From JAWKIW01 sp046331175 (GTDB lineage Bacteria; Actinomycetota; Acidimicrobiia; Acidimicrobiales; Acidimicrobilacustridaceae), in contig JAXLRI010000029.1 of the NCBI GenBank assembly GCA_046331175.1, forward strand, positions 1 to 16,909: 16,909 nucleotides of DNA. The letters are read 5' to 3'. The notes below the pieces were generated by a model. It ran no database searches and was not told where the DNA came from. It saw nothing but the letters and a program-made list of their open reading frames with translations. The position numbers were made by a program, and so were the translations under genes. Position 1 is the stretch's first letter. Every line of letters begins with the position of its first letter. Shown piece by piece: positions 6,433 through 14,091 of the stretch.

Positions 6433-9400
6433 TCAGTGGAGGTGCGAGAACGACCGCCCGGCGTGCTGCACGTCGCGCAGCCGGCGCTCGAACGTGGCCC
6501 CGAGCCAGACGAACAGCGCACCGGCCAGGGCCAGCAGCACCCAGCGGGGCACCTGGGCGGCGACCGGCCACAGCGTGTCGACGGCCAGCGCGACCAGGGT
6601 GGCGGCGCCGATGGCGAGCGGGGCCTGGAGGCGCCAGCGGACGCCGGCGAGCACCACGGCGATGGCCGCCACGGTGAGGGCGATCGCCCGAAGGGCGCCG
6701 CCGACCGTGAGCACCAGGCCGAGGCTCGGCAGCAGGGCGAGGGCGAGGGCCGGGCCGAACACGAGCCACGAGTACTCGTGGCCGGTGGGGTCGACCTTGT
6801 GGCGGGCGACCCAGCCGGCGGCGAGCGCCGCGACCGCCGCGGGCAGGGTGTAGGCCTCGACGAGGGTCACCTCGCCGACGGCCAGCCAGGTCCAGACGGC
6901 GCCGAGGGCGGCGACGCCGGCGGCCCAGCGGTAGGCGGTCCGGTCGTCGCGCAGGCCGGCGGCGGCGAAGGTCGGGACCAGGGCCGTGAGGGCGATGGCG
7001 CCGCACACGGGCTCGCCGAAGGCGGCGACGGTGCCGGCGGCCAGGCCGACGCCGGCGACGGCCTCGAGCACGGTCCGCAGGGCACCGAGCTCGTCGGCGG
7101 TGACGAGCAGCGACGTGGCGACGAGGGCGGCGCCGGCGACGAGGACGATGGCCACCGCGGCTCCGGCGACGCTGGCGCCGGCGGCGAGCGCGGCGGTCAG
7201 CGTCGTGACCAGGGCGGTGGTCAGGGCGATGCCGGCGGCGACGTCGCGGACCGCGCTGGACCGGTGGACGGCGACCAGCGACGCGGTGGCGGTGGCGATG
7301 CCTGCGGCGGCGACGGCGTACCAGGGCCCGATGCTCCACGACCCGAGCGTGACGGCCAGCCCGGTCAGCAGCCCCGTGGACCCGACCAGGGCGAGGGCGT
7401 CGGCCTCGCGGGTGCGGCCCAGCGCCAGCTCGCCGCCGACGACCAGGGCGGCGGCGCCGACCGCGATGGCCAGCCCGATCTGGGCGGCCGACCCGGCGGC
7501 GGCGGCCACGGCGGTGGGCGCCAGGGCCACACCGGTGATGGCGGCGGCCACGGTGAGGCCGAGGCGGACCGGCTCGTGGCGCCCGGTGGCGGCGGCGAGG
7601 GTGGTGGCGGCGAACGTGGCGGCGAGCGCGCCCACGGTCGACCACGGGCTGCGCGGCCACCAGCCGGAGGTGGCGACGAGGCCGATGCCCGTGCCGGCCC
7701 ACGCGACCGCGAGGCCGGGCAGGTAGGGGACGCGGTCGAGGCGGCCGGTCGTGGCCAGGCCGGCCAGCGTGGCGGCGGCGATGGTCAGGGTGAGGGCGAC
7801 GGTGACCGCTGCGGTGCCGACCGCGGCCGGCACCAGGGCGACGGTGGCCAGCCCGAGGGCGACGGCCAGGCCGATGGTGATCTCGCCGAGGACGACCGCG
7901 TTGCGGTGTGCCGCGGCGGAAGCCGCGCCGGCGAGGGCGGCGGTGGCGGTGCCGACCACGGCGACGACGTACCAGGGCGACGCGCTCGACCAGGCGGTGG
8001 GTGTGGCGGCCACGGCGGCGGCGAGCCCGACGGCGGCGAGCCCAGCGAGCACCTGGCCCTCGACGCGGTCGCCGGCGACCCACAGCGCGATGGCCAGGGT
8101 GGCGCCGGTGGCGGCGGCGAGCGCCAGCAGGACGGGGGCCTGGGGAGCGCCGGCGGCGGCGGTGATCACGGCCGGCAGGATCATGCCGGTGGTCCCGGCC
8201 GCGGCGACCAGGGCGGTGCGAGCCGTCGCGTCGGTCGTGCGCAAGGCTGCCAGGAGCGTGGCGACGAAGGCCACCGAGACCGCGGCGACGGTGGCCCACG
8301 GCTCGTTCCACCACGACGAGGCCGTGACGATCAGGCCGACGCTGCCGGCGAGCCAGGCGACCAGGGTGGCCGGCACGCCCCAGCTGCGGGCGAGGTGGGC
8401 AGCGGTGAGCGCGGCGGCGAGGGTGCAGCCGGCCACGGCGGCGGTGAGGGCGACGACGGTCGTGGAGGTGGCGAGGGCGGCGGGGACGAGGGTGATGGCG
8501 GTGAGGCCGGCGGCGGCGGTGAGGGCGAGGAGGCCGGCTCGGGCGTCGAGGTCGCGGAGCCGGGGGGCCACGGCGCCGGTGGTGGCGGTGACGAGGGCGG
8601 CGACGGCGACGACGAACCAGGGAGCGGCCACCCACTGGCTGGCGACCACGACCGTGGCGCCGGTGAGGGCGATCGTGCCCACCGCGGCCAGGGCGGTCTG
8701 CTCGGTGGCCGGGCGCACCAACCAGGCCGCCACGACGACCAGCGCGGCCGCCGAGACGGCGGTGGTGGTGGCGATGACCGCGGTGGTGCCGGCGAGGGCG
8801 GCGGGGACGAGGGTGATGGCGGTGAGGCCGGCGGCGGCGGTGAGAGCGAGGAGGCCGGCTCGGGCGTCGGGGTCGCGGAGCCGGGGGGCCACGGCGCCGG
8901 TGGTGGCGGTGACGAGGGCGGCGACGGCGACGACGAACCAGGGGGCGGTCGCCCACTGGGCGCCGACCACGACCGTGGCTCCGGCCAGCGTGACGGCGCC
9001 GAAGGTGACCAGGATGGCTCGCTCGGTCGGCCGGCGGCTCCCCCAGGCGGCGGCGACGAGCACGGCCGCGGCGACGACGGCGCTCGCCAGCGCTCCCGAG
9101 GCGAGCTCGACGTGCGCGGCGACGGCGATCGTGGGCGTGAGGGCGAGCCCGGCGATGCCGGCGATGGCGGTGAGCACCGGCCGGGCCGCCTCGGTGCGGA
9201 CCCGCAGGGTGGCGAGGGTGGCGGCGGCCGTCAGGGTGGCGAGGGCGGCGACGGTGAGCCAGTGGTCGGCGAGGGACCAGCCGAAGGCGGGCACGGCGCC
9301 GGTGGCGGCGAGGACGGCAGCGAGGGCGGCCGCTCCGCCGTGGTGGCGTCGGTCGAGCTCGACCGAGGCGGCCCCGGCGGCGACGAGGAGGACCAGGCCG

Positions 9401-11316
9401 CCGACCACGGTGGCCAGCAGCGTGAGGTCGAGGGCCAGCGGGACGAGCAGCAGGGCGGCGACGCCCGCTCCGGTCGCCACGCCGCGGGCGGCCGGCCAGG
9501 CGGAGCGGCCGATGAGACGACCGACGGGGCCGGCGACGGCGAGGACGGCGAGCAGCACGATCGCGGCCAACACGAGCGCGGGCTGCATCCAGGCGGCGTC
9601 CCCGGTCGGCATCGAGACGAGCTGGCTGACCGGCGTGCCCGGCGCCGCCTCGCCCACGCGGGCGGGGCCGATGGTGCGGAAGGCGATCGTCGCGGCGTCG
9701 GCGGCGTAGGTGACGGCCGGGATCGCGGCCAGCGCGAGCGCGGCGCCGGCGGTGACCGCGGTGCCGCGGCCGATGGCCGGCGGCAGCACCCACAGCGCCA
9801 GCAGGACGGCGGTGGCGGCGAGCGCCAGGGCGATGGCCGCCGACGGGCCGGTCAGCCAGGTCGTGCCGAACAGGGTGAGCGCCCCGACGACGATGGCGGC
9901 GCCGAGCCCGACGAGCCCGTCGGCGGCGAGCCGGGGCCAGCGGTCGCCGAACAGGACCCGCCCCACGGCGATCGGGACGACGAGGGCGAGCACGGCCAGG
10001 GCAGCGAGGGGTCGGCTGCCGGCGGGGGCGGTGGCGCGGGTGGCGGCGTCCACGACGTCGGCGGTGACGCCGACGGCGAACAGGGCGAAGGCCGACGAAC
10101 CGGTCAGCACGGCGATGCCCGACGGTCGCCAGGTCGTGGCGAGCAGGGCCCGGCCGACGACCAGCGAGGCAGCGGTGGCCAGAGCCAGCAGCCAGGCGTC
10201 ACGGGTGGCGGGGACGGCCAGCCAGGCGAGGAGCACGAGCACCGAGGACTGCAGGCTCAGGGCACCCATCACCCGCAGGACGAACCGGCCGGTGGCCCAG
10301 CCGATCCCCACGGCGGCGGCGCCGATGACGGCGGTGCCGATCGTCCACCAGAGCTCGGCGTCGAGGCCGGCACCGAGGCCGCCGCGGCGCAGGGCGTACC
10401 AGTCGACGAACGTGAACCCCAGGGCCACCGCGAACAGCGTCTCGGCGGTGGCCGGCAGCCGGCGATTGAGGGCGGCGCCGATGCCGCCCGCCAGGACGGT
10501 CACGCCGACCAGGACCAGGGCCCGGCCGAGGTCGTCGAGGCGAGGCCAGGCGACGATGGCGAAGACGAGGGCGGCCGCCGTGAGCAGCAGCCCGCCCAGG
10601 GCGAGCAGGGCCAGCTGGATCGGCTTGAGGCCCAGCTCGCGGTGAGGACGGGGTGCGGCGGTGGGGGGCGCGACCGGGGGCGGGGGCGGCGGCTGGGCGC
10701 CGCCGGCCAGCGGGGCGGACGCGACGGTGGCGGTGGAGATCGGCGGGGCCGGGGCCGGCGTGGGGGGTGGCGGCAGCGAGGTCGTCGGGGTGGCCGGGGT
10801 CATTGCGGCTGCCGGGGCGGTCGGCGTCGCCGCGTGGGCGGCGGCGACCGGGGCGGGTGCTGCCGGTGGCGCCGGACGGGCCCAGATCGAGGGCTCGGCC
10901 GGGGTCGTCGCCGGCGCCGGTCGGGCCCAGGGCGCCGGTGCGGCTGCGGGTGCGGTCGACGGAGGGGGCGGTGGCGGAGGCGCCGTCGCCGGCCGTGGCG
11001 GCGGGGGCAGCGGCGCCGGCTGGGCCCGCAGCTTCGCCATGGTCACGACCCGGTCCTTGCGGAGGGCGACGGCCTCGGCGTCGAGCGCCACCGCGGCGTC
11101 GTGGTGGATCTGGGAGGCGTGGTGGTGCTCGATGGCCTGCTGCTCGACCACCGCCAGCCGCTCGTCGATGGTCCAGAGGTGGGCGGCGTCGCGGCCCACC
11201 AGCGGCAGCCGGCACGCCGGGCACATCGGTGCGGGGAGCTGCAGGGCGGCTCCGCAGGCGGGGCAGCGTCCCGCCGTGGATCCCGTCTGGCTCGGAGCGG
11301 TGGAGAGATCACGCAT
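6433..11316 (-). CDS. Giant SCO7613-type polytopic membrane protein with zinc ribbon and ~107-residue repeats
   Basis: This 1627-residue protein begins with a zinc ribbon (C18, C21, C32, C35; RCPACGAAL and MCPACRLPL). A short charged helical segment (43-97, HLWTIDERLAVVEQQ) and a Pro/Ala linker (about 98-226, with two WARPAP copies) follow. From about 232 to 1600 it is almost continuously hydrophobic, ending in a basic tail (LGATFERRLRDV). This order fits the actinobacterial family named after SCO7613, whose function is unknown. Membrane repeats are marked by a Trp, usually in (A/S/G/E)PW, at residues 576, 686, 793, 900, 1007, 1115, 1225, 1332 and a degenerate 1437, spaced 105-110 residues. 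Each repeat could hold about four helices. The frame extends upstream to 11472, but ATG 11316 is chosen because it puts the ribbon near the N-terminus and has Shine-Dalgarno AGGAGGGT 10 nt before it. Confidence 0.9.
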   Translation of the reverse strand: MRDLSTAPSQTGSTAGRCPACGAALQLPAPMCPACRLPLVGRDAAHLWTIDERLAVVEQQAIEHHHASQIHHDAAVALDAEAVALRKDRVVTMAKLRAQPAPLPPPPRPATAPPPPPPPSTAPAAAPAPWARPAPATTPAEPSIWARPAPPAAPAPVAAAHAATPTAPAAAMTPATPTTSLPPPPTPAPAPPISTATVASAPLAGGAQPPPPPPVAPPTAAPRPHRELGLKPIQLALLALGGLLLTAAALVFAIVAWPRLDDLGRALVLVGVTVLAGGIGAALNRRLPATAETLFAVALGFTFVDWYALRRGGLGAGLDAELWWTIGTAVIGAAAVGIGWATGRFVLRVMGALSLQSSVLVLLAWLAVPATRDAWLLALATAASLVVGRALLATTWRPSGIAVLTGSSAFALFAVGVTADVVDAATRATAPAGSRPLAALAVLALVVPIAVGRVLFGDRWPRLAADGLVGLGAAIVVGALTLFGTTWLTGPSAAIALALAATAVLLALWVLPPAIGRGTAVTAGAALALAAIPAVTYAADAATIAFRTIGPARVGEAAPGTPVSQLVSMPTGDAAWMQPALVLAAIVLLAVLAVAGPVGRLIGRSAWPAARGVATGAGVAALLLVPLALDLTLLATVVGGLVLLVAAGAASVELDRRHHGGAAALAAVLAATGAVPAFGWSLADHWLTVAALATLTAAATLATLRVRTEAARPVLTAIAGIAGLALTPTIAVAAHVELASGALASAVVAAAVLVAAAWGSRRPTERAILVTFGAVTLAGATVVVGAQWATAPWFVVAVAALVTATTGAVAPRLRDPDARAGLLALTAAAGLTAITLVPAALAGTTAVIATTTAVSAAALVVVAAWLVRPATEQTALAAVGTIALTGATVVVASQWVAAPWFVVAVAALVTATTGAVAPRLRDLDARAGLLALTAAAGLTAITLVPAALATSTTVVALTAAVAGCTLAAALTAAHLARSWGVPATLVAWLAGSVGLIVTASSWWNEPWATVAAVSVAFVATLLAALRTTDATARTALVAAAGTTGMILPAVITAAAGAPQAPVLLALAAATGATLAIALWVAGDRVEGQVLAGLAAVGLAAAVAATPTAWSSASPWYVVAVVGTATAALAGAASAAAHRNAVVLGEITIGLAVALGLATVALVPAAVGTAAVTVALTLTIAAATLAGLATTGRLDRVPYLPGLAVAWAGTGIGLVATSGWWPRSPWSTVGALAATFAATTLAAATGRHEPVRLGLTVAAAITGVALAPTAVAAAAGSAAQIGLAIAVGAAALVVGGELALGRTREADALALVGSTGLLTGLAVTLGSWSIGPWYAVAAAGIATATASLVAVHRSSAVRDVAAGIALTTALVTTLTAALAAGASVAGAAVAIVLVAGAALVATSLLVTADELGALRTVLEAVAGVGLAAGTVAAFGEPVCGAIALTALVPTFAAAGLRDDRTAYRWAAGVAALGAVWTWLAVGEVTLVEAYTLPAAVAALAAGWVARHKVDPTGHEYSWLVFGPALALALLPSLGLVLTVGGALRAIALTVAAIAVVLAGVRWRLQAPLAIGAATLVALAVDTLWPVAAQVPRWVLLALAGALFVWLGATFERRLRDVQHAGRSFSHLH
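8471..8622. repeat. 152-bp near-identical direct repeat, copy B
   Basis: This segment matches 8792-8943 with two mismatches in 152 bp at an offset of exactly 321 bp. One difference is silent; the other changes Leu to Pro in the loop RLRD(L/P)DARAG. Identity falls off sharply on both sides. Confidence 0.92.
8792..8943. repeat. 152-bp near-identical direct repeat, copy A
   Basis: Partner of 8471-8622. It encodes the segment from PWFVVAVAALVTATTG through LVPAALA in repeat unit 793 of the giant membrane protein, against unit 900 in the partner. Confidence 0.92.
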
Positions 11317-11326
11317 AGTGGTCAGC

Positions 11327-11334
11327 ACCCTCCT
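11327..11334 (-). promoter_or_regulatory. Shine-Dalgarno that fixes the start of the giant membrane protein
   Basis: AGGAGGGT on the minus strand lies 10 nt upstream of ATG 11316, favouring this start over the open frame continuing to 11472. Confidence 0.65.
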
Positions 11335-11365
11335 GCCACGGTGCTGCCTCCGCCATCCAGGATGA

Positions 11366-11385
11366 CCCCCACGCGGTGGTGGGGG
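11366..11385. repeat. Inverted repeat in the divergent promoter region
   Basis: CCCCCAC (11366-11372) and GTGGGGG (11379-11385) are perfect arms around GCGGTG. The site lies in the 266-base region between the divergent giant-protein and hydrolase genes, about 50 bases upstream of the former. It could be an operator or a leader hairpin for the minus-strand gene. Confidence 0.45.
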
Positions 11386-11570
11386 CAGGGCCCCAAGACC
11401 GCGCCGTTCGGGCACTCCGGCGACGTCCGGCGTCCGCGGTCCGTCAAACCGCGCCTCCGACCACGCCGCCACCGGCCCGTGCCGTCGCGGTGGTCCCCGT
11501 CGGTCCTCCGGACCACACCGACCGTCGTGCGCGCCCGGACCGCACGGACCGCCCGCCGCCTCGTCGCCCG

Positions 11571-11576
11571 TAGGCT
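11571..11576 (+). promoter_or_regulatory. Putative -10 box of the hydrolase pair (leaderless)
   Basis: TAGGCT stands 6 nt before GTG 11583, with no Shine-Dalgarno between. It is the same hexamer at the same distance as seen upstream of the fur GTG. No good -35 is visible. Confidence 0.5.
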
Positions 11577-11582
11577 TCCCCC

Positions 11583-12554
11583 GTGACCGCCGTCGACGCC
11601 CCTGACGTCCAGGACGCCCCGGACATCGCCCCCACCGCCCGCAGCTTCCCGGGCGCCCAGCGACCCGACCGCAGCTGGTGGGTGTCGTCGGCCGGGCTCT
11701 GCATCGCCGCCTACGCCTGGGGCGACCCGGCCGACCCGGTCATCCTGATGGCCCATGGCGGGTTCGACTTCGCCGGCACGTTCGACCGCTTCGCGCCGCT
11801 GCTGGTGGCCGGCGGCTACCAGGTGGTGTCGTGGGACGCTCGGGGCCACGGCTGCTCCGAGCACGCCGTGCTCTACAGCTGGGCCGCCGACCTGCGCGAC
11901 GCGGTGGCGGTGCTCGACTCGCTCGACCGCGAGCAGGTGGTGTTCCTCGGCCACTCGAAGGGCGGCGGGCTGATGCTCGACCTCGCCCACGCGCTGCCGC
12001 ACCGGCTCACGCACCTGGTGAACCTCGACGGCCTGCCGTCGAAGAACAACTGGCCCGACCTCGCCGACCACGAGCGCACCAAGATGCTGCGCGGCGAGCT
12101 CGAGGGCTGGCTCGACAACCGGCGACGGGTGGTCGACGCCCAGCGCCGGCCGGGCACGCTCGAGGACCTCGCCCGCCGCCGCCAGCAGATGAACCCTCGG
12201 CTGCCGATCGAGTGGCTCGAGTACCTCGTCCCGATCGGCGGCTACGAGTCCGACGACGGCTGGCGGTGGCGGATCGACCCGTCGATGCGCCTCGGGGGCT
12301 TCGGTCCCTGGCGGCCCGAGTGGTCGATGCAGCGCCTGCCCGGCATCGGCGTCCCGGTCCTCGGCATCCTCGGGCTCCAGCAGGAGGTCATGGGCTGGGG
12401 CACGCTGCCGCGCGACGTCGAGCCCAACCGGCCGCCGGTGTTCCGGTTCGTGGCCCTCGACGACGTCGGCCACTTCGTCCACGTCGAGCAGCCCGAGCTG
12501 ATCGCCACGACGGTGCTCGACTTCCTCGCCGAGCACCCGGTGGGCGCGTCGTGA
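11583..12554 (+). CDS. Alpha/beta-hydrolase, active-site competent
   Basis: This 323-residue cytosolic alpha/beta-hydrolase has the oxyanion region MAHGGFDFAGTFDRF (56-70), the conserved strand-turn SWDARGHGCSE (83-93), the nucleophile elbow GHSKGG with S125, and the catalytic His H297 in DDVGHFVHVEQP. At the position where Asp usually follows strand 7 the sequence is GLQQEV, so E268 may act as the acid; this is an inference. A Trp/Arg-rich cap segment (WRWRIDPSMRL, PWRPEW) suggests a defined hydrophobic substrate, but the reaction is not identifiable. The start is GTG 11583, giving a polar 30-residue N-terminal extension, and is supported by the TAGGCT box 6 nt upstream. Its stop overlaps the GTG of the next hydrolase gene in a GTGA arrangement, indicating translational coupling. 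Confidence 0.93.
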   Translation: MTAVDAPDVQDAPDIAPTARSFPGAQRPDRSWWVSSAGLCIAAYAWGDPADPVILMAHGGFDFAGTFDRFAPLLVAGGYQVVSWDARGHGCSEHAVLYSWAADLRDAVAVLDSLDREQVVFLGHSKGGGLMLDLAHALPHRLTHLVNLDGLPSKNNWPDLADHERTKMLRGELEGWLDNRRRVVDAQRRPGTLEDLARRRQQMNPRLPIEWLEYLVPIGGYESDDGWRWRIDPSMRLGGFGPWRPEWSMQRLPGIGVPVLGILGLQQEVMGWGTLPRDVEPNRPPVFRFVALDDVGHFVHVEQPELIATTVLDFLAEHPVGAS

Positions 12555-13288
12555 GCGGCGACGAGGGGTCGACCGTGATGTCGGCGCCGCCCACCGACGG
12601 ACCGATCGTCGTGTGGCTGCGCCACGGCAAGTCGCGCCTGGCGCTGCACCTGCTGCGGGAGGGCTGGGGTCGACCGCTGCTGCTCCTGCACGGCCTGGGC
12701 GAGCGCACGCCGGCCACCGTCCCCACGCACCTCCAGGGCTGGGCCGGGCCGGTCTACGGGCTCGACCTCACCGGCCACGGGTTGTCGACCCGACCGGTCG
12801 GGGGCGGCTACACCGCCGAGATCCTGATGGCCGACGTCGACGCTGCCCTGGCCCACCTCGGCAAGGTCACCGTCCACGGGCGCGGCCTCGGGGCGTACCT
12901 CGCGCTGCTCATCGCCGGCGCCCGGCCCACCGAGGTGCGGGGCGTGGTGCTCGCCGACGGGCCCGGCCTGGTGGGCGGCGGGATCCGACCCGGCTCACCG
13001 CACGTCCCCGAGGTGGTGACGGTGGGCGACGGGACCGGTGGCGACGGATCAGGCGGCGATGCCGGCGCGCCCGACCCGTTCGCGCTGAGCGAGCTCTCCC
13101 GTGACGTGCGGCCTCCCGACTACGCCCTCGAGTACGTGCGGCAGATGGTGCAGTGGTCGAACCTCGACACGCCGATCGCGGTGGCCACCGTGGTGCGCCC
13201 CGAGTGGCTGGCCGCGGTGGTGGCCGAGCCGGGCGTGGTCGAGCTGCCGGCCGACGAGGCGCTGGCGCTGTTCGCCGACGTTCGCTGA
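12551..13288 (+). CDS. Alpha/beta-hydrolase-fold protein lacking the catalytic Ser and His (probable pseudoenzyme)
   Basis: This 245-residue protein keeps the front half of an alpha/beta-hydrolase: LLLLHGLGERTPATVPTHL (oxyanion strand, 43-61) and VYGLDLTGHGLSTRP (68-82). The nucleophile elbow, however, reads HGRGLGAY, so G112 stands where the Ser of GxSxG should be. The C-terminal region (207-245) has no GH motif to supply the catalytic His. A Gly/Asp-rich insert (158-173) replaces part of the cap region. The start is GTG 12551, overlapping the upstream stop (GTGA); ATG 12578 (residue 10) is an alternative. Tight coupling to the intact hydrolase suggests a partner or regulatory subunit, or an ester-binding protein. 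This is inference. The reading frame is intact to the stop, so it is not an obvious pseudogene. Confidence 0.88.
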   Translation: MSGDEGSTVMSAPPTDGPIVVWLRHGKSRLALHLLREGWGRPLLLLHGLGERTPATVPTHLQGWAGPVYGLDLTGHGLSTRPVGGGYTAEILMADVDAALAHLGKVTVHGRGLGAYLALLIAGARPTEVRGVVLADGPGLVGGGIRPGSPHVPEVVTVGDGTGGDGSGGDAGAPDPFALSELSRDVRPPDYALEYVRQMVQWSNLDTPIAVATVVRPEWLAAVVAEPGVVELPADEALALFADVR

Positions 13289-13311
13289 CCGGCCGGGCAC
13301 CTCGACGTGCA

Positions 13312-13329
13312 GGGCCGGGTCATCGGCCC
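13312..13329. terminator. Possible bidirectional terminator hairpin
   Basis: GGGCCG (13312-13317) and CGGCCC (13324-13329) pair around GGTCAT. The hairpin lies in the 45-base gap between the convergent hydrolase and TetR genes, where a shared terminator is expected. There is no T-tract. Confidence 0.4.
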
Positions 13330-13333
13330 GCGC

Positions 13334-13930
13334 TCAGCGGGGGCGGAGGCCGGCGATGACGGTGTCGATGGTGGTGCGGATCAGCAGGTCGCGGGTGGCG
13401 TCGTCGAAGTTGAAGCCGAGGTTCAGCACGTTGGCCAGCCCGTGGGTGGCGGTCCACGACACGAAGGTGATGAGGGCGGGATCGGTGTCGACCAGCTGAC
13501 CCTGCTCCATGCCGTCGCGCACGGCGTCGATGGCGTAGTTGAACGCCTGGGTGGCCATCGGGTGCTCCTCGCCGGTGGCCTCGCCGAAGGACAGCTCGGG
13601 TGGGAACAGGAACATCGTCTTGAACAGCTCGGGGTTGTCGATGGCGTACTCGACGTAGGCGGTGCTGAGCGCGCGCATCCGCTCGATGGGGTCGGTCTCG
13701 CTGACCTCGGCGAAGCGCTCGAGGAGCCGACGGAACTCGTCCTCGGCCACGGCCCGGAGCAGGTCGCGCTTGTCGGTCACGTAGGCGTACAGCGCTGGGG
13801 CGGTCACGCCCAGGGCGGCACCGACCTGGCGCAGGGACACGGCGTCGAGGCCCTTGGTGCGGATCTGGTCGCGAGCGGCCGCCACGACGGCGTCGCGGGT
13901 CAGCGTCTCGCGGTCGGCCGTCTCGGACAC
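13334..13930 (-). CDS. TetR-family transcriptional regulator, WHG-type C-terminal domain
   Basis: This 198-residue regulator has an N-terminal TetR helix-turn-helix (about 10-58: VSLRQVGAALGVTAPALYAYVTDKRDLL). Its C-terminal ligand-binding domain carries the TWHG-like signature SWTATHGLANVL (about 158-169), typical of the WHG (TetR_C_33) group. It would repress as a dimer, with a small-molecule or acyl-CoA-like inducer, but the ligand is unknown. The start is GTG 13930, 5-10 residues before the first DNA-binding helix as usual; only a weak GGGAAG-type Shine-Dalgarno precedes it. It converges on the hydrolase pair rather than sharing a promoter with it. A role in controlling the hydrolases is therefore possible but not shown by position, and its 161-base upstream region is the first place to look for an operator. 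Confidence 0.95.
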   Translation of the reverse strand: MSETADRETLTRDAVVAAARDQIRTKGLDAVSLRQVGAALGVTAPALYAYVTDKRDLLRAVAEDEFRRLLERFAEVSETDPIERMRALSTAYVEYAIDNPELFKTMFLFPPELSFGEATGEEHPMATQAFNYAIDAVRDGMEQGQLVDTDPALITFVSWTATHGLANVLNLGFNFDDATRDLLIRTTIDTVIAGLRPR

Positions 13931-13987
13931 GGGCGTGATCTTCCCACAGGGCCTGGGATCGGCCCGCCATCAGCGTCGGGTCGCTCC

Positions 13988-14023
13988 GGCGGGACGGGCT
14001 GCTGCGGCGGGACGGGCCGCTGC
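13988..14023. repeat. Two copies of an 18-bp direct repeat upstream of the TetR gene
   Basis: ggcgggacgggctgctgc (13988-14005) is followed immediately by a copy with one mismatch (14006-14023). They lie 58-93 bases upstream of the TetR GTG, in the gap before the lipoprotein stop. They may be slippage products or binding sites. Confidence 0.6.
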
Positions 14024-14091
14024 GGCGCGGGTCCTTGGCTCCGGTCGGGGCGCTCGCACGCCGTGGCGGGCCGGGGTCGGCGTGCCGTCGC

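Larger units (their letters stand above)
6981..9600 (-). repeat. Tandem ~321-bp in-frame repeats inside the giant membrane protein
   Basis: Codons for the marker Trp (or its equivalent) start at plus-strand positions 7006 (degenerate), 7321, 7642, 7972, 8296, 8617, 8938, 9259 and 9589. The intervals are 315, 321, 330, 324, 321, 321, 321 and 330 bp, all multiples of three. Around each, the pattern is Trp, a few residues, Pro-Trp, a hydrophobic helix rich in Val/Ala, then a short polar loop. Outer limits are approximate. Confidence 0.75.

Noticed and set aside
6400..11586. Very long plus-strand open frame (1728 codons) opposite the giant membrane protein
   Set aside because: Its translation is Gly/Asp/Arg/Glu low-complexity with no motifs. 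It is the antisense of a GC-rich gene whose minus-strand reading has a zinc ribbon, membrane helices and a Shine-Dalgarno.
11322..12536. Minus-strand open frame of 404 codons opposite the first alpha/beta-hydrolase
   Set aside because: It is an antisense shadow; the plus strand shows the nucleophile elbow and catalytic His in a single frame.
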